Assembly (NCBI GenBank): GCA_019054805.1
Contig: JAHQIY010000021.1
Span: forward strand, 124,001-188,000
DNA: 64,000 bases
From: Brachionus manjavacas
Taxonomy: Eukaryota > Rotifera > Eurotatoria > Ploima > Brachionidae
Direction of reading: 5' to 3'
The first letter of the stretch is position 1. Each line of letters opens with the position of its first letter. Below the pieces are notes generated by a model, which had not been told where the DNA came from, made no database searches, and saw only the letters and a list, made by a program, of their open reading frames with translations. Position numbers and translations under genes: made by a program. This document shows positions 18,271 through 27,252 of this stretch, in pieces.

Positions 18271-19221
18271 TTAGGGTTTAAGCTTAGGGTTAGGCTTAGT
18301 AAAGGTAGTTTTAGCCAGTGGGTGGTTGTTATAAACGGCTTGTGCGTATTTATTGCCTAAAATATGGGTATAAATTTCGGTGGTAGAAATATCGCTATGC
18401 CCTAGCAGTGTTTTAATATGCATTAAACTACCGCCGTTATTAAGTATGTGCGATGCAAACGAATGCCTTAAAACATGTGGCGAAACCATTGTATGGTTAA
18501 TGTTGCACTGTATGGCGGTGTGCTTTAGTATTTGGGCAAAGCGTTCTCTGGTTATATACTGCTGTTTTGCAGTGGTAGAAGGAAAAATATAAATATTATT
18601 TTTATCTAAATTTTTAATTTGCTTTCTAACACTTAACCAGTTGGTTAGTTGCAACTTAGCCACTTTAGTTAACGGAACAATACGCTGTTTATTGCCTTTG
18701 CCTGTTACTAACAAAAAATTGCCGTCTTCTATAATGCTACTAAGTGGCAAGCTTACTAGTTCGGTTACTCTTAAGCCTGTAGAATACAATACTTCTAGCA
18801 TTACATAAAACATATAATTATGTTGCTTGGCGTAGTTTAGCAAGGCCTCTACTTCGTTAATTTGCAAAAATTTTGGTAAGCTTTTACTAATTTTAGGATT
18901 TTTTAAATCTAAAGCCGGATTACTGTTTATTATTTGTTCGCTATAGCAAAACTTATAAAACCTTTTTATAGCCGAAATTCTACGAGACTGCGTTTTGGCG
19001 TTAAAATGCTGGCTAGCCAGTTTGTTAATGTAGTCTAGTATATCTACTGTGGTGGCACTTTTTAAATCTTTTATGGGTTTGCGTTTTTGCAAAAAGCTAT
19101 AAAAATGTTGTAAATCTGCTTTATAGCTAGTAATTGTGTTGTTGCTTAGCCCTGCTTCTATGGTTAAATTATCTAAAAACTGCTGTAGTATTTGCAACTG
19201 TGGTAAATTTTTTTGTATCAT
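18271..19221 (-). CDS. tyrosine recombinase of the XerC/XerD type
   Basis: 316-residue site-specific recombinase, probably for chromosome dimer resolution at dif. The N-terminal SAM-like core-binding domain covers residues 1-100. The catalytic domain has Arg in TGLRVTELV, the box HVLRHSFASHIL, GHSDISTTEIYTHI with the second His and the nucleophilic Tyr. The XerC versus XerD choice cannot be made safely. Divergent from aroKB, 61 bases between starts. Confidence 0.88.
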   Translation of the reverse strand: MIQKNLPQLQILQQFLDNLTIEAGLSNNTITSYKADLQHFYSFLQKRKPIKDLKSATTVDILDYINKLASQHFNAKTQSRRISAIKRFYKFCYSEQIINSNPALDLKNPKISKSLPKFLQINEVEALLNYAKQHNYMFYVMLEVLYSTGLRVTELVSLPLSSIIEDGNFLLVTGKGNKQRIVPLTKVAKLQLTNWLSVRKQIKNLDKNNIYIFPSTTAKQQYITRERFAQILKHTAIQCNINHTMVSPHVLRHSFASHILNNGGSLMHIKTLLGHSDISTTEIYTHILGNKYAQAVYNNHPLAKTTFTKPNPKLKP

Positions 19222-19282
19222 TTATTTAAAATTGTTTTATAATTTAACTAAAGTACTTATATTTTACAAGCTTGCACTAAAA

Positions 19283-20890
19283 ATGACAACAATTATATTA
19301 ACCGGACTTCCACTAAGTGGTAAAACCACTTTAGGATACACCTTGGCTAAACATTTAAATTATAAGTTTATAGATACCGACAAAACCATAGAAAAACTAT
19401 ACAATACTTCTATTGCAAATCTTATAGCCAAGTTTGGTATAAAAAATTTTAGGGTAATAGAACACCACACCATAAAAAATCTATTAAAAAAAAATGTAAA
19501 AAATACCGTTATTGCGTTAGGCGGAGGCTCGTTTAACAATTTAACCACGCAAAAACTATGCAAACAAAAAGGCACCGTTGTATGGCTTAATGTTAATATA
19601 AATATTATTACAAAATACTTGCTTAATAAAAAACAACAACAATTAAGACCATTACTGCAAAATAATTCGTTACACAGTTTACTGCAAAAACGCAAAATAC
19701 ATTATAGCAAAAGCCACGTAGTTGTTAGCTACAATGCCTTGGTTTCTAAACAAAAAGCGTTAAATATATTACTTAATGCTTTGCAGTTTAATAGGTTTAG
19801 TACAATTATTAATATTAAATCGCAAAAACCTAGCCAAGCAATTATTAACAACTTTGTTTTTAGCAACAATTTAGCCAATTACTTTAAACGTAACGCTTAC
19901 AATAAAGTTATAATAATAGCAGATAACAAACTAAGCAAACTACACTTACAGCAAGTTTATAATCAGTTGCAATTTTATAACATTAACTTTAATGTTATAA
20001 ATATTACCGTTACCGAAAAAGCTAAAAATCTAAACAATGCAACCAAATTAATAAATAAAATACTACAACACAACATTAATAAACAAACCGCAATTTTAGC
20101 AATAGGCGGCGGAGTAATAGGAGACCTATGCGGATTATGCGCCAGCATATTACTACGTGGTTTGCCGTTATTTTATATGCCCACTACCCTACTAGCTATG
20201 GTAGATAGTTCTATTGGCGGTAAAAACGGCGTAAACACACAATACGGTAAAAATTTAGTTGGCAGTATTTATAGTGCCAACGCAATATTTATAGACTACA
20301 TTTGGCTACAAACTTTACCTAAACAGCAAATAGAGTCTGGTTATTTTGAAGCCTACAAATACGGCGTATTATTTAGCAAACAATTTTTACAAAACATTAT
20401 ACAACAAAAATTACAATTGCTAAATTTAAACCCACAAACCATACATTATATGGTTAGCAATAGCATACAATTTAAAGCCAATATTATTAAGCAAGATGAA
20501 TTTGAAGAAAAAAACATACGCTATCTACTAAACCTAGGGCACACCTTAGGCCACGCACTAGAAACCTACACAAACTACAAAACCATACCCCACGGCCACG
20601 CTGTAGCAATTGGTATTTACTTTATTGCAAAATTATGTAACAATATTAATATGCTTAGTTTAAGTAGTTGTAATTATATTTGTAATAATCTTAATTTTGG
20701 TAATTTGCAAAAAAAATTGCCCGCTAATATTAACATTAGCCAACTTATTACCATTATGCTAAAAGATAAAAAAAATTTGCACAACCACATAAACCTAGTG
20801 CTAATTAAAGATATAGAAAACTGTGTATTTACTAAAAATATAAATATACAACTTATAACCACCACATTAAATAACCTATTAAAAAAGTAA
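19283..20890 (+). CDS. aroKB: bifunctional shikimate kinase / 3-dehydroquinate synthase (AroKB fusion)
   Basis: 535-residue fusion acting at two steps of the shikimate route. Residues 1-165 are shikimate kinase: a P-loop GLPLSGKTT (Ser/Leu where GxGK is usual), IDTDKTIE and ALGGGSF. From about 185 on is dehydroquinate synthase with AIGGGVIGDL, PTTLLAMVDSSIGGKNGVN, GYFEAYKYG, and the metal ligands in NLGHTLGHALE and PHGHAVAIG. I start at ATG 19283; the frame is open a further 49 codons upstream but that overlaps the divergent xer gene. The stop is 4 bases before the next gene. Confidence 0.9.
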   Translation: MTTIILTGLPLSGKTTLGYTLAKHLNYKFIDTDKTIEKLYNTSIANLIAKFGIKNFRVIEHHTIKNLLKKNVKNTVIALGGGSFNNLTTQKLCKQKGTVVWLNVNINIITKYLLNKKQQQLRPLLQNNSLHSLLQKRKIHYSKSHVVVSYNALVSKQKALNILLNALQFNRFSTIINIKSQKPSQAIINNFVFSNNLANYFKRNAYNKVIIIADNKLSKLHLQQVYNQLQFYNINFNVINITVTEKAKNLNNATKLINKILQHNINKQTAILAIGGGVIGDLCGLCASILLRGLPLFYMPTTLLAMVDSSIGGKNGVNTQYGKNLVGSIYSANAIFIDYIWLQTLPKQQIESGYFEAYKYGVLFSKQFLQNIIQQKLQLLNLNPQTIHYMVSNSIQFKANIIKQDEFEEKNIRYLLNLGHTLGHALETYTNYKTIPHGHAVAIGIYFIAKLCNNINMLSLSSCNYICNNLNFGNLQKKLPANINISQLITIMLKDKKNLHNHINLVLIKDIENCVFTKNINIQLITTTLNNLLKK

Positions 20891-20894
20891 AAAC

Positions 20895-22169
20895 ATGCTT
20901 ACATATATTATAATTGCTGTTATTTGTTTATTATTATCGGCGTTTTTTTCTGCATCTGAAACCGCCCTTACTGCTTCTTCTAAGCCTTATTTGCTACACC
21001 AAGAGCAAAAAGGCATTACCAGAGCAAAACTAATAAACAATATGTTAAAAAATTTTGATACCACCATAACTTGCCTACTTATAGGCAACAACCTAACCAA
21101 TGTATTATTTACATCTATATTAACGGCATTATTTATAAACCTATTTGGCGAAGCTAACCTATACGCTTTTTCTTTAGCTATAGTAATAGTTATTTTAATT
21201 ACTGCAGAAATTTTACCTAAAACTTTAGCGTTTGTTAACCCTACTAAATTGGCTTTGTGGTTGGCTCCGTTTATTTATGGTATTGTTGTGCTTATTACTC
21301 CGTTTGGTAAGTTGTTTTTATTAATTAACAAATTTATTACTAAATATGTGTTGTTTGTAAATAAAAAAAGCAATAATTCTGGAGTTTTTAGCACAAAAGA
21401 TAGCCTGCGTGGTGCTATAGATATGTTTGGCGAAAATACATCTGCCAGCACGCAAGAACACAAAGAAAAAGCCATGCTACACGGCGTGCTAGATTTACAA
21501 GAGCTACAAGTAGCAGATATTATAAACCACCGTAAAGATGTTTATAGCATTAACCTTAAAAGCACTTACCAAGACCTTATGCAAAAAATTTTAGCCAGCC
21601 CTTATACATTAGTGCCGGTTTTTAATGCAGATAGCAACACTGTAAGCGGAGTTTTAAATGTTAAATCTTTTTTAAAAGATGTAGTTAAAAATATGCAAAA
21701 TAACAATAAAACTGCAGATATTAACAAGTATATTCAGCTACCTTATGTTGTACCAGAAAGCAGTTTTGTGTTAAATTTGTTAGAATCTTTTAAAGCCAAG
21801 CAAGAACGCATGGCAATTGTAGTAGACGAATACGGTAGCTTTATGGGTATTTTAACCTTGGGTGATATTTTAGAAGAAATTACAGGAGATTTATCTTCTA
21901 AAGAACAATCTAATACTAAAAACTCTATTGTGCAATCTAACAACAGCTATATTGTAGAAGGCGATTTAAAAATTAGAGACCTTAACCGCAAAATGAACTG
22001 GAAACTACCAGACGAAGAATTTACCACCGTTGCAGGTTTAATTTTGTACGAAACTGGTAAAATTCCTAACAGTGGCAGTTCGTTTGCTTTTCATAATTTT
22101 AAGTTTACCATTTTAGAAAAAAGAAAACACCAATTAGTAAAAATAAAAATTACCCCACTAAGTAATTAA
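20895..22169 (+). CDS. CorC/HlyC-type (CNNM DUF21 + CBS) membrane protein
   Basis: 424 residues. The N-terminal DUF21 membrane domain has four hydrophobic segments and begins LLLSAFFSASETALTAS. It is followed by a CBS pair (about 210-335, LQVADIINHRKDVYSI and RMAIVVDEYGSFMGILTLGDILEEITG) and a C-terminal CorC_HlyC domain. Such proteins are linked to magnesium/cobalt homeostasis. It starts 4 bases after aroKB, so translational coupling is likely, and ends at a hairpin terminator. Confidence 0.85.
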   Translation: MLTYIIIAVICLLLSAFFSASETALTASSKPYLLHQEQKGITRAKLINNMLKNFDTTITCLLIGNNLTNVLFTSILTALFINLFGEANLYAFSLAIVIVILITAEILPKTLAFVNPTKLALWLAPFIYGIVVLITPFGKLFLLINKFITKYVLFVNKKSNNSGVFSTKDSLRGAIDMFGENTSASTQEHKEKAMLHGVLDLQELQVADIINHRKDVYSINLKSTYQDLMQKILASPYTLVPVFNADSNTVSGVLNVKSFLKDVVKNMQNNNKTADINKYIQLPYVVPESSFVLNLLESFKAKQERMAIVVDEYGSFMGILTLGDILEEITGDLSSKEQSNTKNSIVQSNNSYIVEGDLKIRDLNRKMNWKLPDEEFTTVAGLILYETGKIPNSGSSFAFHNFKFTILEKRKHQLVKIKITPLSN

Positions 22170-22175
22170 GTAAAA

Positions 22176-22236
22176 AAAAAGAAGTATTAAGTTGCTAATT
22201 AAAACAATTACAACCCTAAAAATACTTCTTTTTAAT
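22176..22236 (+). terminator. terminator after the CorC-type gene
   Basis: 13-base stem AAAAAGAAGTATT / AATACTTCTTTTT (22176-22188 with 22221-22233) with a 32-base loop and T run; it lies between convergent genes and may serve both. Confidence 0.65.
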
Positions 22237-22271
22237 TTAACGGTTAAACCGCACTATTAATTAATAGTTAG

Positions 22272-23663
22272 TTAATTAACATATTTGCGTTTTATAACTA
22301 AAAATGCTATTGCTACAGCACAACCCATTGCTATAATGGTAGATAAACCAATATTTAAACCAAAGCCTATTGGTGCGTATAGTAAGTAGGTTATTACAAC
22401 TATTGTCATAAATAGTGCAGGTAGCAAGGTAGCTAAAATATTTTTTTTATTTTGTAGTAAATAAGCTGTGGCTATCCATAATGTTATTGCTGCTAAAGTT
22501 TGGTTAGCAAAAGAAAAATAACGCCACAATAACTGAAAATCTATAAACGTTAACATTACAGAAACCGCAAAAAACGGAGCAATTATTAATACACGGTTAA
22601 TTAACTTTACTTGGTTAATTTTTAAATACTCTGCCAACATTAAACGCAAAGCCCTAAACGATGTTCCGCCCGAAGTTAAAGGTAACATTATTACCCCCAA
22701 AATTACAATTACACTTAACCAACTACCCAAAGCCGCTTTAGCCACATTGTTAACCACTAACGAAGGCGTGCCTTGATTAATTAAATCTAACAACGTATTG
22801 CCGTTTAACATAGCCAATGTAATGCTTGCCCATACCAGTGCAATTATTGCCTCGCCTATCATCATACCATAAAATACGTATCTGGCTTGGTTTTCGTTTT
22901 GTAATGTACGTGCAATTAACGGAGACTGCGTTGCATGAAAACCAGAAATAGCCCCGCAAGATAATATTAAAAACAACAGCGGAAAAATTGGTAACCCTTG
23001 TGGGTGCAAGTTTTGTAAATTAACCTCTGGTATTTTTATACCACTAAATAATAAATAACCTAATAATAAAAAAGACCCCATTATAAACAAACCGCCTATA
23101 AATGGGTATATTTTACCAATAATTTGATTAATAGGCAAAATTGTTACCAACATATAAAATCCAAAAATACCTGCAATAGCAACATATAAATTAATAAAGC
23201 TAAATAAATTTACCAATAAATTAGCCGGCCCAACCACAAACACAGTTGCCACCAACAATAAAAGTAAAGCGGTAAAAAATTTAACTATATGTTTTGCTAT
23301 ATTACCAAAGTATTTTTGTGCCAACATAGGTAAAGTATAGCCATTATTGCGTAACGAAATTACCCCTATGGTAAAATCGTGCACTGCTCCGGCAAAAATT
23401 GCCCCTATAACTATCCATAGTAACACCACAGGGCCATATAACGCCGCTAATATTGGCCCAAACACCGGCCCAGTACCTGCTATGTTTAGTAATTGCACTA
23501 TAGCATTTTTTTGTTTTGCCATTGGTACAAAATCTATATCATCTTTAAGCCTATACGCAGGCGTTACATTGCTACTGTTTAAGTTTAATAATTTTGCTAT
23601 GTATTTAGAATACAAAAAATATCCTAACAATAGTGCTACTATAGAAGTTAAAAATGTAATCAT
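22272..23663 (-). CDS. CstA-family carbon starvation / pyruvate carrier-like protein
   Basis: 463-residue inner-membrane protein with many hydrophobic helices. The CstA core is plain: TPAYRLKDDIDFVPM, NIAGTGPVFGPILAALYGP, GAVHDFTIGVISLRNNG near the N-terminus and GAISGFHATQSPLIART in the middle. It is shorter than E. coli CstA or BtsT (about 700) and lacks the extra C-terminal part. Family members import pyruvate or peptides; pyruvate would fit the PDH genes in this window, but that is inference. Confidence 0.82.
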   Translation of the reverse strand: MITFLTSIVALLLGYFLYSKYIAKLLNLNSSNVTPAYRLKDDIDFVPMAKQKNAIVQLLNIAGTGPVFGPILAALYGPVVLLWIVIGAIFAGAVHDFTIGVISLRNNGYTLPMLAQKYFGNIAKHIVKFFTALLLLLVATVFVVGPANLLVNLFSFINLYVAIAGIFGFYMLVTILPINQIIGKIYPFIGGLFIMGSFLLLGYLLFSGIKIPEVNLQNLHPQGLPIFPLLFLILSCGAISGFHATQSPLIARTLQNENQARYVFYGMMIGEAIIALVWASITLAMLNGNTLLDLINQGTPSLVVNNVAKAALGSWLSVIVILGVIMLPLTSGGTSFRALRLMLAEYLKINQVKLINRVLIIAPFFAVSVMLTFIDFQLLWRYFSFANQTLAAITLWIATAYLLQNKKNILATLLPALFMTIVVITYLLYAPIGFGLNIGLSTIIAMGCAVAIAFLVIKRKYVN

Positions 23664-23690
23664 ATTTTGCCTTGTTGTTTAAGTTATTAA

Positions 23691-25574
23691 TTATTGCTGT
23701 GTTGGGTTTACACTAAACTTAGCAAAGCCATCTGCCGTTTTGTTAACAAAGGTAAAATTATTATATTTGCCTTTACTAGCATTGGGCGATGTAAAAAACA
23801 CAACGTTATTAGCATTTTTTATATCTAATTGCCAGTTATTGTTAACACTTACGTTTAATTTTTTTTGTGCCGTAATGTAATCTATTAATATAGCTTTATT
23901 TTCGGTGGCAGTATCTAACACTAAATTGCTACCGTTGGGGTTTATTATTGGGTTGGTGTCTGCTCTGTAATTATTGGTTGCAAACAAAAACTCATCGGTA
24001 TCTTTAACAGTTACATTATTATATTGTAAGTTTTTAATACGGTTTGCGTTGGCGTTTGTAACTTTTAAACCGCTGTATTTAGCAGGTTGTGTAACATCTA
24101 CGGTGTAAGTAACGCCATCTACCACATCGTATAAATAGCTAGGAATACTGTAATTAATTAACACTTGCTCTGTGGTTGCATTAGGGTTAATGGTGTTAAA
24201 AATTTGGCTACCCCACTCTAAGTATTCTTTTAATTGCTTGCCGGTAACTTTTAGCACATGCAAAGTATTAGGGTAAACGTATAAATCTGTGGCGTTGCTG
24301 TAATTTATTTTGCCTTTTTTTATTTCAATGTAATAATCTGACCCCATTCTACCGCCATTTTTAAAAGCACTATGCCCAGACAACACAGGTAAATCTTTAT
24401 ACTCTACCAACGAAGATTCTTGTAGCTTTTTTATATATTCTATTTGTGCAGTATTAACAATTTCTATAGTGTAATCATCTTTAACTAAGGCAAAGTAATT
24501 GTTTAAATTGCTAGATAATTTGGCTATAGGTTTTTTAAAATATTTAATGGTGGCTTTTTGCTCTTTGGCTAAAAGTTTGTTAAACTCTTTGTCTTCTTTG
24601 TTGGTTTGTTGTAAGCTTACGGTAAAATCATCTAATACCCATTTACGATTTTTTAACACTAAGTTGCTTTCTATTACCCCTAGCACACTACCGTAAAAAC
24701 CTGCAATAACTACTGGTTTGTTGTTTATGGTGCCTTTGGTTGCATCTATTTGTTTTAAATCTTTATAATAAGTGCTTTTTTCATTCGGAAAAGCAACATG
24801 TGTATGCCCGCCAATAATGTAGTCTACGTCTTTTATTTCTGCAATTTGGGTTAGTACATTTTCTTTATTGTTAGCGTTTAACGAAATTCCAGAATGCACT
24901 AAAGCAATAACAACATCTGCCTGTTTTTTTAGTTCTTTACTGGCTTGTTTTACTTCTTCTACCATATCGTTAACTATAATTTTGCCAGACAAATTAGCTT
25001 TATCCCACTGCATAATTTTTGGTGGAACCACGCCAATAATGGCAAATTTAACGTTATATTCTAAACCGTCGGTAGCTTTAATTTTTTTATTAAGTATTAA
25101 GTATTTAGTAAATCTGTGGTTATTGTTGGTGGTGTAAATATTGTGGTTAATTATAGGTACTGTGGTGTTTTTTACGGTGTTGTCTAAAATATCTAGCCCG
25201 TAGTTAAATTCGTGGTTACCTAGGTTTATAGCATCGTAATTTAAATAACGCATTGCCTTTATTATAGGGTGAACCTGCTTGCTTAAATCTATATTTTTTA
25301 CTACATATTCGGCAAATTCGCTACCCTGAATTAAATCGCCATTGTCTAGCAAAATAGCGTTATTACCGTAGGTTGCTTTGTATTCTTTAATAAGTGAAGC
25401 TAAGCGGTTTAAACCAACTTTATTGTTGGTAGCATTTTTAGTATAATTGTAGTTAAACATATGCCCGTGTAAATCGGTTGTGGTTAAAACTACCACTTTA
25501 GCCTTAATATCTAGGGCGTGTAGTAACGATGTACTTAAAATAATTGTTAGTAATAGTTTTATAATGTTTTTCAT
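23691..25574 (-). CDS. cpdB: 2',3'-cyclic-nucleotide 2'-phosphodiesterase / 3'-nucleotidase (CpdB type)
   Basis: 627-residue exported metallophosphoesterase for periplasmic nucleotide salvage. Signal peptide IIKLLLTIILSTSLLHA, then the metallophosphatase motifs TTDLHGHMFNYNY, LLDNGDLIQGS, NLGNHEFNYG and GGHTHVAFP. The C-terminal 5'-nucleotidase domain has SGHSAFKNGGR and SNLVLDTATENKAIL. DLHGHMFNYNY is closer to CpdB than to UshA. The gene lies 27 bases from the CstA-type gene start on the same strand. Confidence 0.82.
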   Translation of the reverse strand: MKNIIKLLLTIILSTSLLHALDIKAKVVVLTTTDLHGHMFNYNYTKNATNNKVGLNRLASLIKEYKATYGNNAILLDNGDLIQGSEFAEYVVKNIDLSKQVHPIIKAMRYLNYDAINLGNHEFNYGLDILDNTVKNTTVPIINHNIYTTNNNHRFTKYLILNKKIKATDGLEYNVKFAIIGVVPPKIMQWDKANLSGKIIVNDMVEEVKQASKELKKQADVVIALVHSGISLNANNKENVLTQIAEIKDVDYIIGGHTHVAFPNEKSTYYKDLKQIDATKGTINNKPVVIAGFYGSVLGVIESNLVLKNRKWVLDDFTVSLQQTNKEDKEFNKLLAKEQKATIKYFKKPIAKLSSNLNNYFALVKDDYTIEIVNTAQIEYIKKLQESSLVEYKDLPVLSGHSAFKNGGRMGSDYYIEIKKGKINYSNATDLYVYPNTLHVLKVTGKQLKEYLEWGSQIFNTINPNATTEQVLINYSIPSYLYDVVDGVTYTVDVTQPAKYSGLKVTNANANRIKNLQYNNVTVKDTDEFLFATNNYRADTNPIINPNGSNLVLDTATENKAILIDYITAQKKLNVSVNNNWQLDIKNANNVVFFTSPNASKGKYNNFTFVNKTADGFAKFSVNPTQQ

Positions 25575-25577
25575 TGC

Positions 25578-26021
25578 TTACTCCTTGGGTTGCTGGTTAA
25601 TTTGGTTAATAAAGTAGGTTAGTATTTTTTGTTGTGCCACTAAAAAAATTTTACCAAAAGCAGCAGATAATAATTTAGATTTAAAATCAAATTCTATAAA
25701 AAAATCCACTTGTGTGGTTTGTTCGGTTAGTTTGGTAAACGTCCATGTGCTATATAAATGTTTAAAGGGGCCGTTTAGTAGCTCTACTACAATTTTTTGG
25801 TTAGGGTAAAAGGTGTCTTTAGTGGAAAAGGTTTCTTTGGTAACTTTAAAGTCTACCTCCACTAAATAGTGGCACTCTAGCGGAGTACTATTATTGCAAA
25901 ATATTTGCTTAGTAGAAGATATCCAAGGAATAAAGTTAGGGTAATCTGTAATATTGGCAACTAAATTATACGCTGTTGTAATGTTATGATCTATAATTAT
26001 AGATTTTTTGTGCGTATACAT
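25578..26021 (-). CDS. Coq10/RatA-type START-domain protein
   Basis: 147-residue polyketide-cyclase/START family protein. Typical pattern: IIDHNITTAYNLVANITDYPNFIPW, then a beta-rich middle, the NGPFKHLYSTWTF segment and a long C-terminal helix. In mitochondria and alphaproteobacteria such proteins bind ubiquinone (Coq10); the E. coli homologue was named RatA after a proposed ribosome-association effect. The quinone role is more likely here, by lineage. It ends 3 bases before cpdB. Confidence 0.75.
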   Translation of the reverse strand: MYTHKKSIIIDHNITTAYNLVANITDYPNFIPWISSTKQIFCNNSTPLECHYLVEVDFKVTKETFSTKDTFYPNQKIVVELLNGPFKHLYSTWTFTKLTEQTTQVDFFIEFDFKSKLLSAAFGKIFLVAQQKILTYFINQINQQPKE

Positions 26022-26057
26022 GTGTTACCTAGGTTTGTTTAGCTATTTTTGTTTAAA

Positions 26058-26135
26058 TGGGGCGAATGATGGGAATTGAACCCACGACCCCCTGAATCAC
26101 AATCAGGTGCTCTAACCAACTGAGCTACAATCGCC
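26058..26135 (-). tRNA. tRNA-His (GTG) with encoded G-1
   Basis: Cloverleaf on the minus strand with anticodon loop TTGTGAT. Counting back from T8-A9-G10, the acceptor is G1CGATTG7 with an additional G at -1 facing C73, then encoded CCA. A T5-T68 mismatch interrupts the acceptor stem. The G-1:C73 pair is the usual bacterial form, which one large alphaproteobacterial group has lost. Confidence 0.93.
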
Positions 26136-26151
26136 ATATAAACAAATAAAT

Positions 26152-27183
26152 TTAATTACTACTTCCTATTTTAGTTATAGCTTCTTGTACTTTGGCTTTT
26201 GCTGCGGCTTGTTTTTCCCTTAAGTCGCGCTGAATAGCCAAATTAGCTTCTAACCAATTTGCACCAGTAGTACTTGCAATAGAGTATACATTAAAGGGCA
26301 AAGTGCCTTCGTAACCAAACGCAGATATCATTAATTCATCTTGCGGTATATTAACATTGTATCTGTACTCTATTCTTACATTTTTAATATTTTTATACAA
26401 GTAAGTAACTAAAGTTTGCGTGTAAATAACTCTAGACTCTTTATAATCGTCATCTTGTTGCCAATTTTTAACCGAGTTAGGATGGCTATAAACCACAATT
26501 AATACTTTTTGGTTAGGTGCGGTTTTTTTAACAAACTCTTGCAATAACAACCTATGAACAGTGGATATCTCTGCACCTTTAATATCGTCAGAATATCTTA
26601 CTTTATTAGGTATATATTTATAAGCAGGGTTAATATCAACACCTTCTTTAGCAATGTCTTGGGCGTTATCTAATTTTAATAACATTAAAGGTATATTATT
26701 AAATACAAATAAGTTGTCTGCTATAAATTCGTTATCTTGGTCTATTTCTTTTAAATCTAAATCTCTACTTGCATTAAAAAAGTTAGTAATAAAAGATTTA
26801 TTTACTTCTTTTTCATCTGCAGGCGAGCCATATTCGGCTTGCATAACATCTAAATATTCTTCGTATGTTGCGTATTCAAAATTTTCTTTAGGTTGCAACT
26901 GTAATTTAGCACTAGGCTTATTAACAAAAGGCACTTCTTTAACGGTTAAACCCTCTAGGTCTTCTACTAAAACATCTTCAACTTCTTCATCTTTTTTTAG
27001 GTCATTAACTACCGAATCTGTAGAGTTCTTTTTGTTTACTTCTGCTGTTGCCTCTGTATCTTTATTAGCATCTTGTACAACATCGGCATTTTGTTGAGCC
27101 GAAGCATCAACCGCTTTTTTACTAAAAAAGCATCCAGACATTAACAAAACCAACAAAATAAAAATATAATTTTTTGCGTACAT
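26152..27183 (-). CDS. predicted lipoprotein of unknown function
   Basis: 343-residue protein with a lipoprotein signal (YIFILLVLLMSGC, Cys near residue 18). A strongly acidic, Ala/Asp/Glu/Lys-rich linker covers about residues 25-90, as in proteins that span the periplasm. The C-terminal part (VLIVVYSHPNSVKNW ... SRVIYTQTLVTYLY) recalls the spacing of OmpA-like domains (GHTDS ... L.RA..V..YL) but lacks the key Asp/Arg residues, so I do not assign it. It stands just downstream of dxs on the same strand. Confidence 0.6.
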   Translation of the reverse strand: MYAKNYIFILLVLLMSGCFFSKKAVDASAQQNADVVQDANKDTEATAEVNKKNSTDSVVNDLKKDEEVEDVLVEDLEGLTVKEVPFVNKPSAKLQLQPKENFEYATYEEYLDVMQAEYGSPADEKEVNKSFITNFFNASRDLDLKEIDQDNEFIADNLFVFNNIPLMLLKLDNAQDIAKEGVDINPAYKYIPNKVRYSDDIKGAEISTVHRLLLQEFVKKTAPNQKVLIVVYSHPNSVKNWQQDDDYKESRVIYTQTLVTYLYKNIKNVRIEYRYNVNIPQDELMISAFGYEGTLPFNVYSIASTTGANWLEANLAIQRDLREKQAAAKAKVQEAITKIGSSN

Positions 27184-27252
27184 TGTGTTTAATTTTTAAT
27201 TTTTATAAAACTAACTAATATATAGTTTAACGTATTATTTTAATAAAACAAA

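Noticed and set aside
22777-22959. 60-residue minus-strand frame within the CstA-type gene
   Set aside because: Out-of-frame shadow on the same strand as a real gene; no ribosome site.
25578-26021. Calling the START-domain gene a RatA toxin
   Set aside because: No RatB partner is adjacent, and in alphaproteobacteria this family is more simply read as Coq10-like quinone binding.
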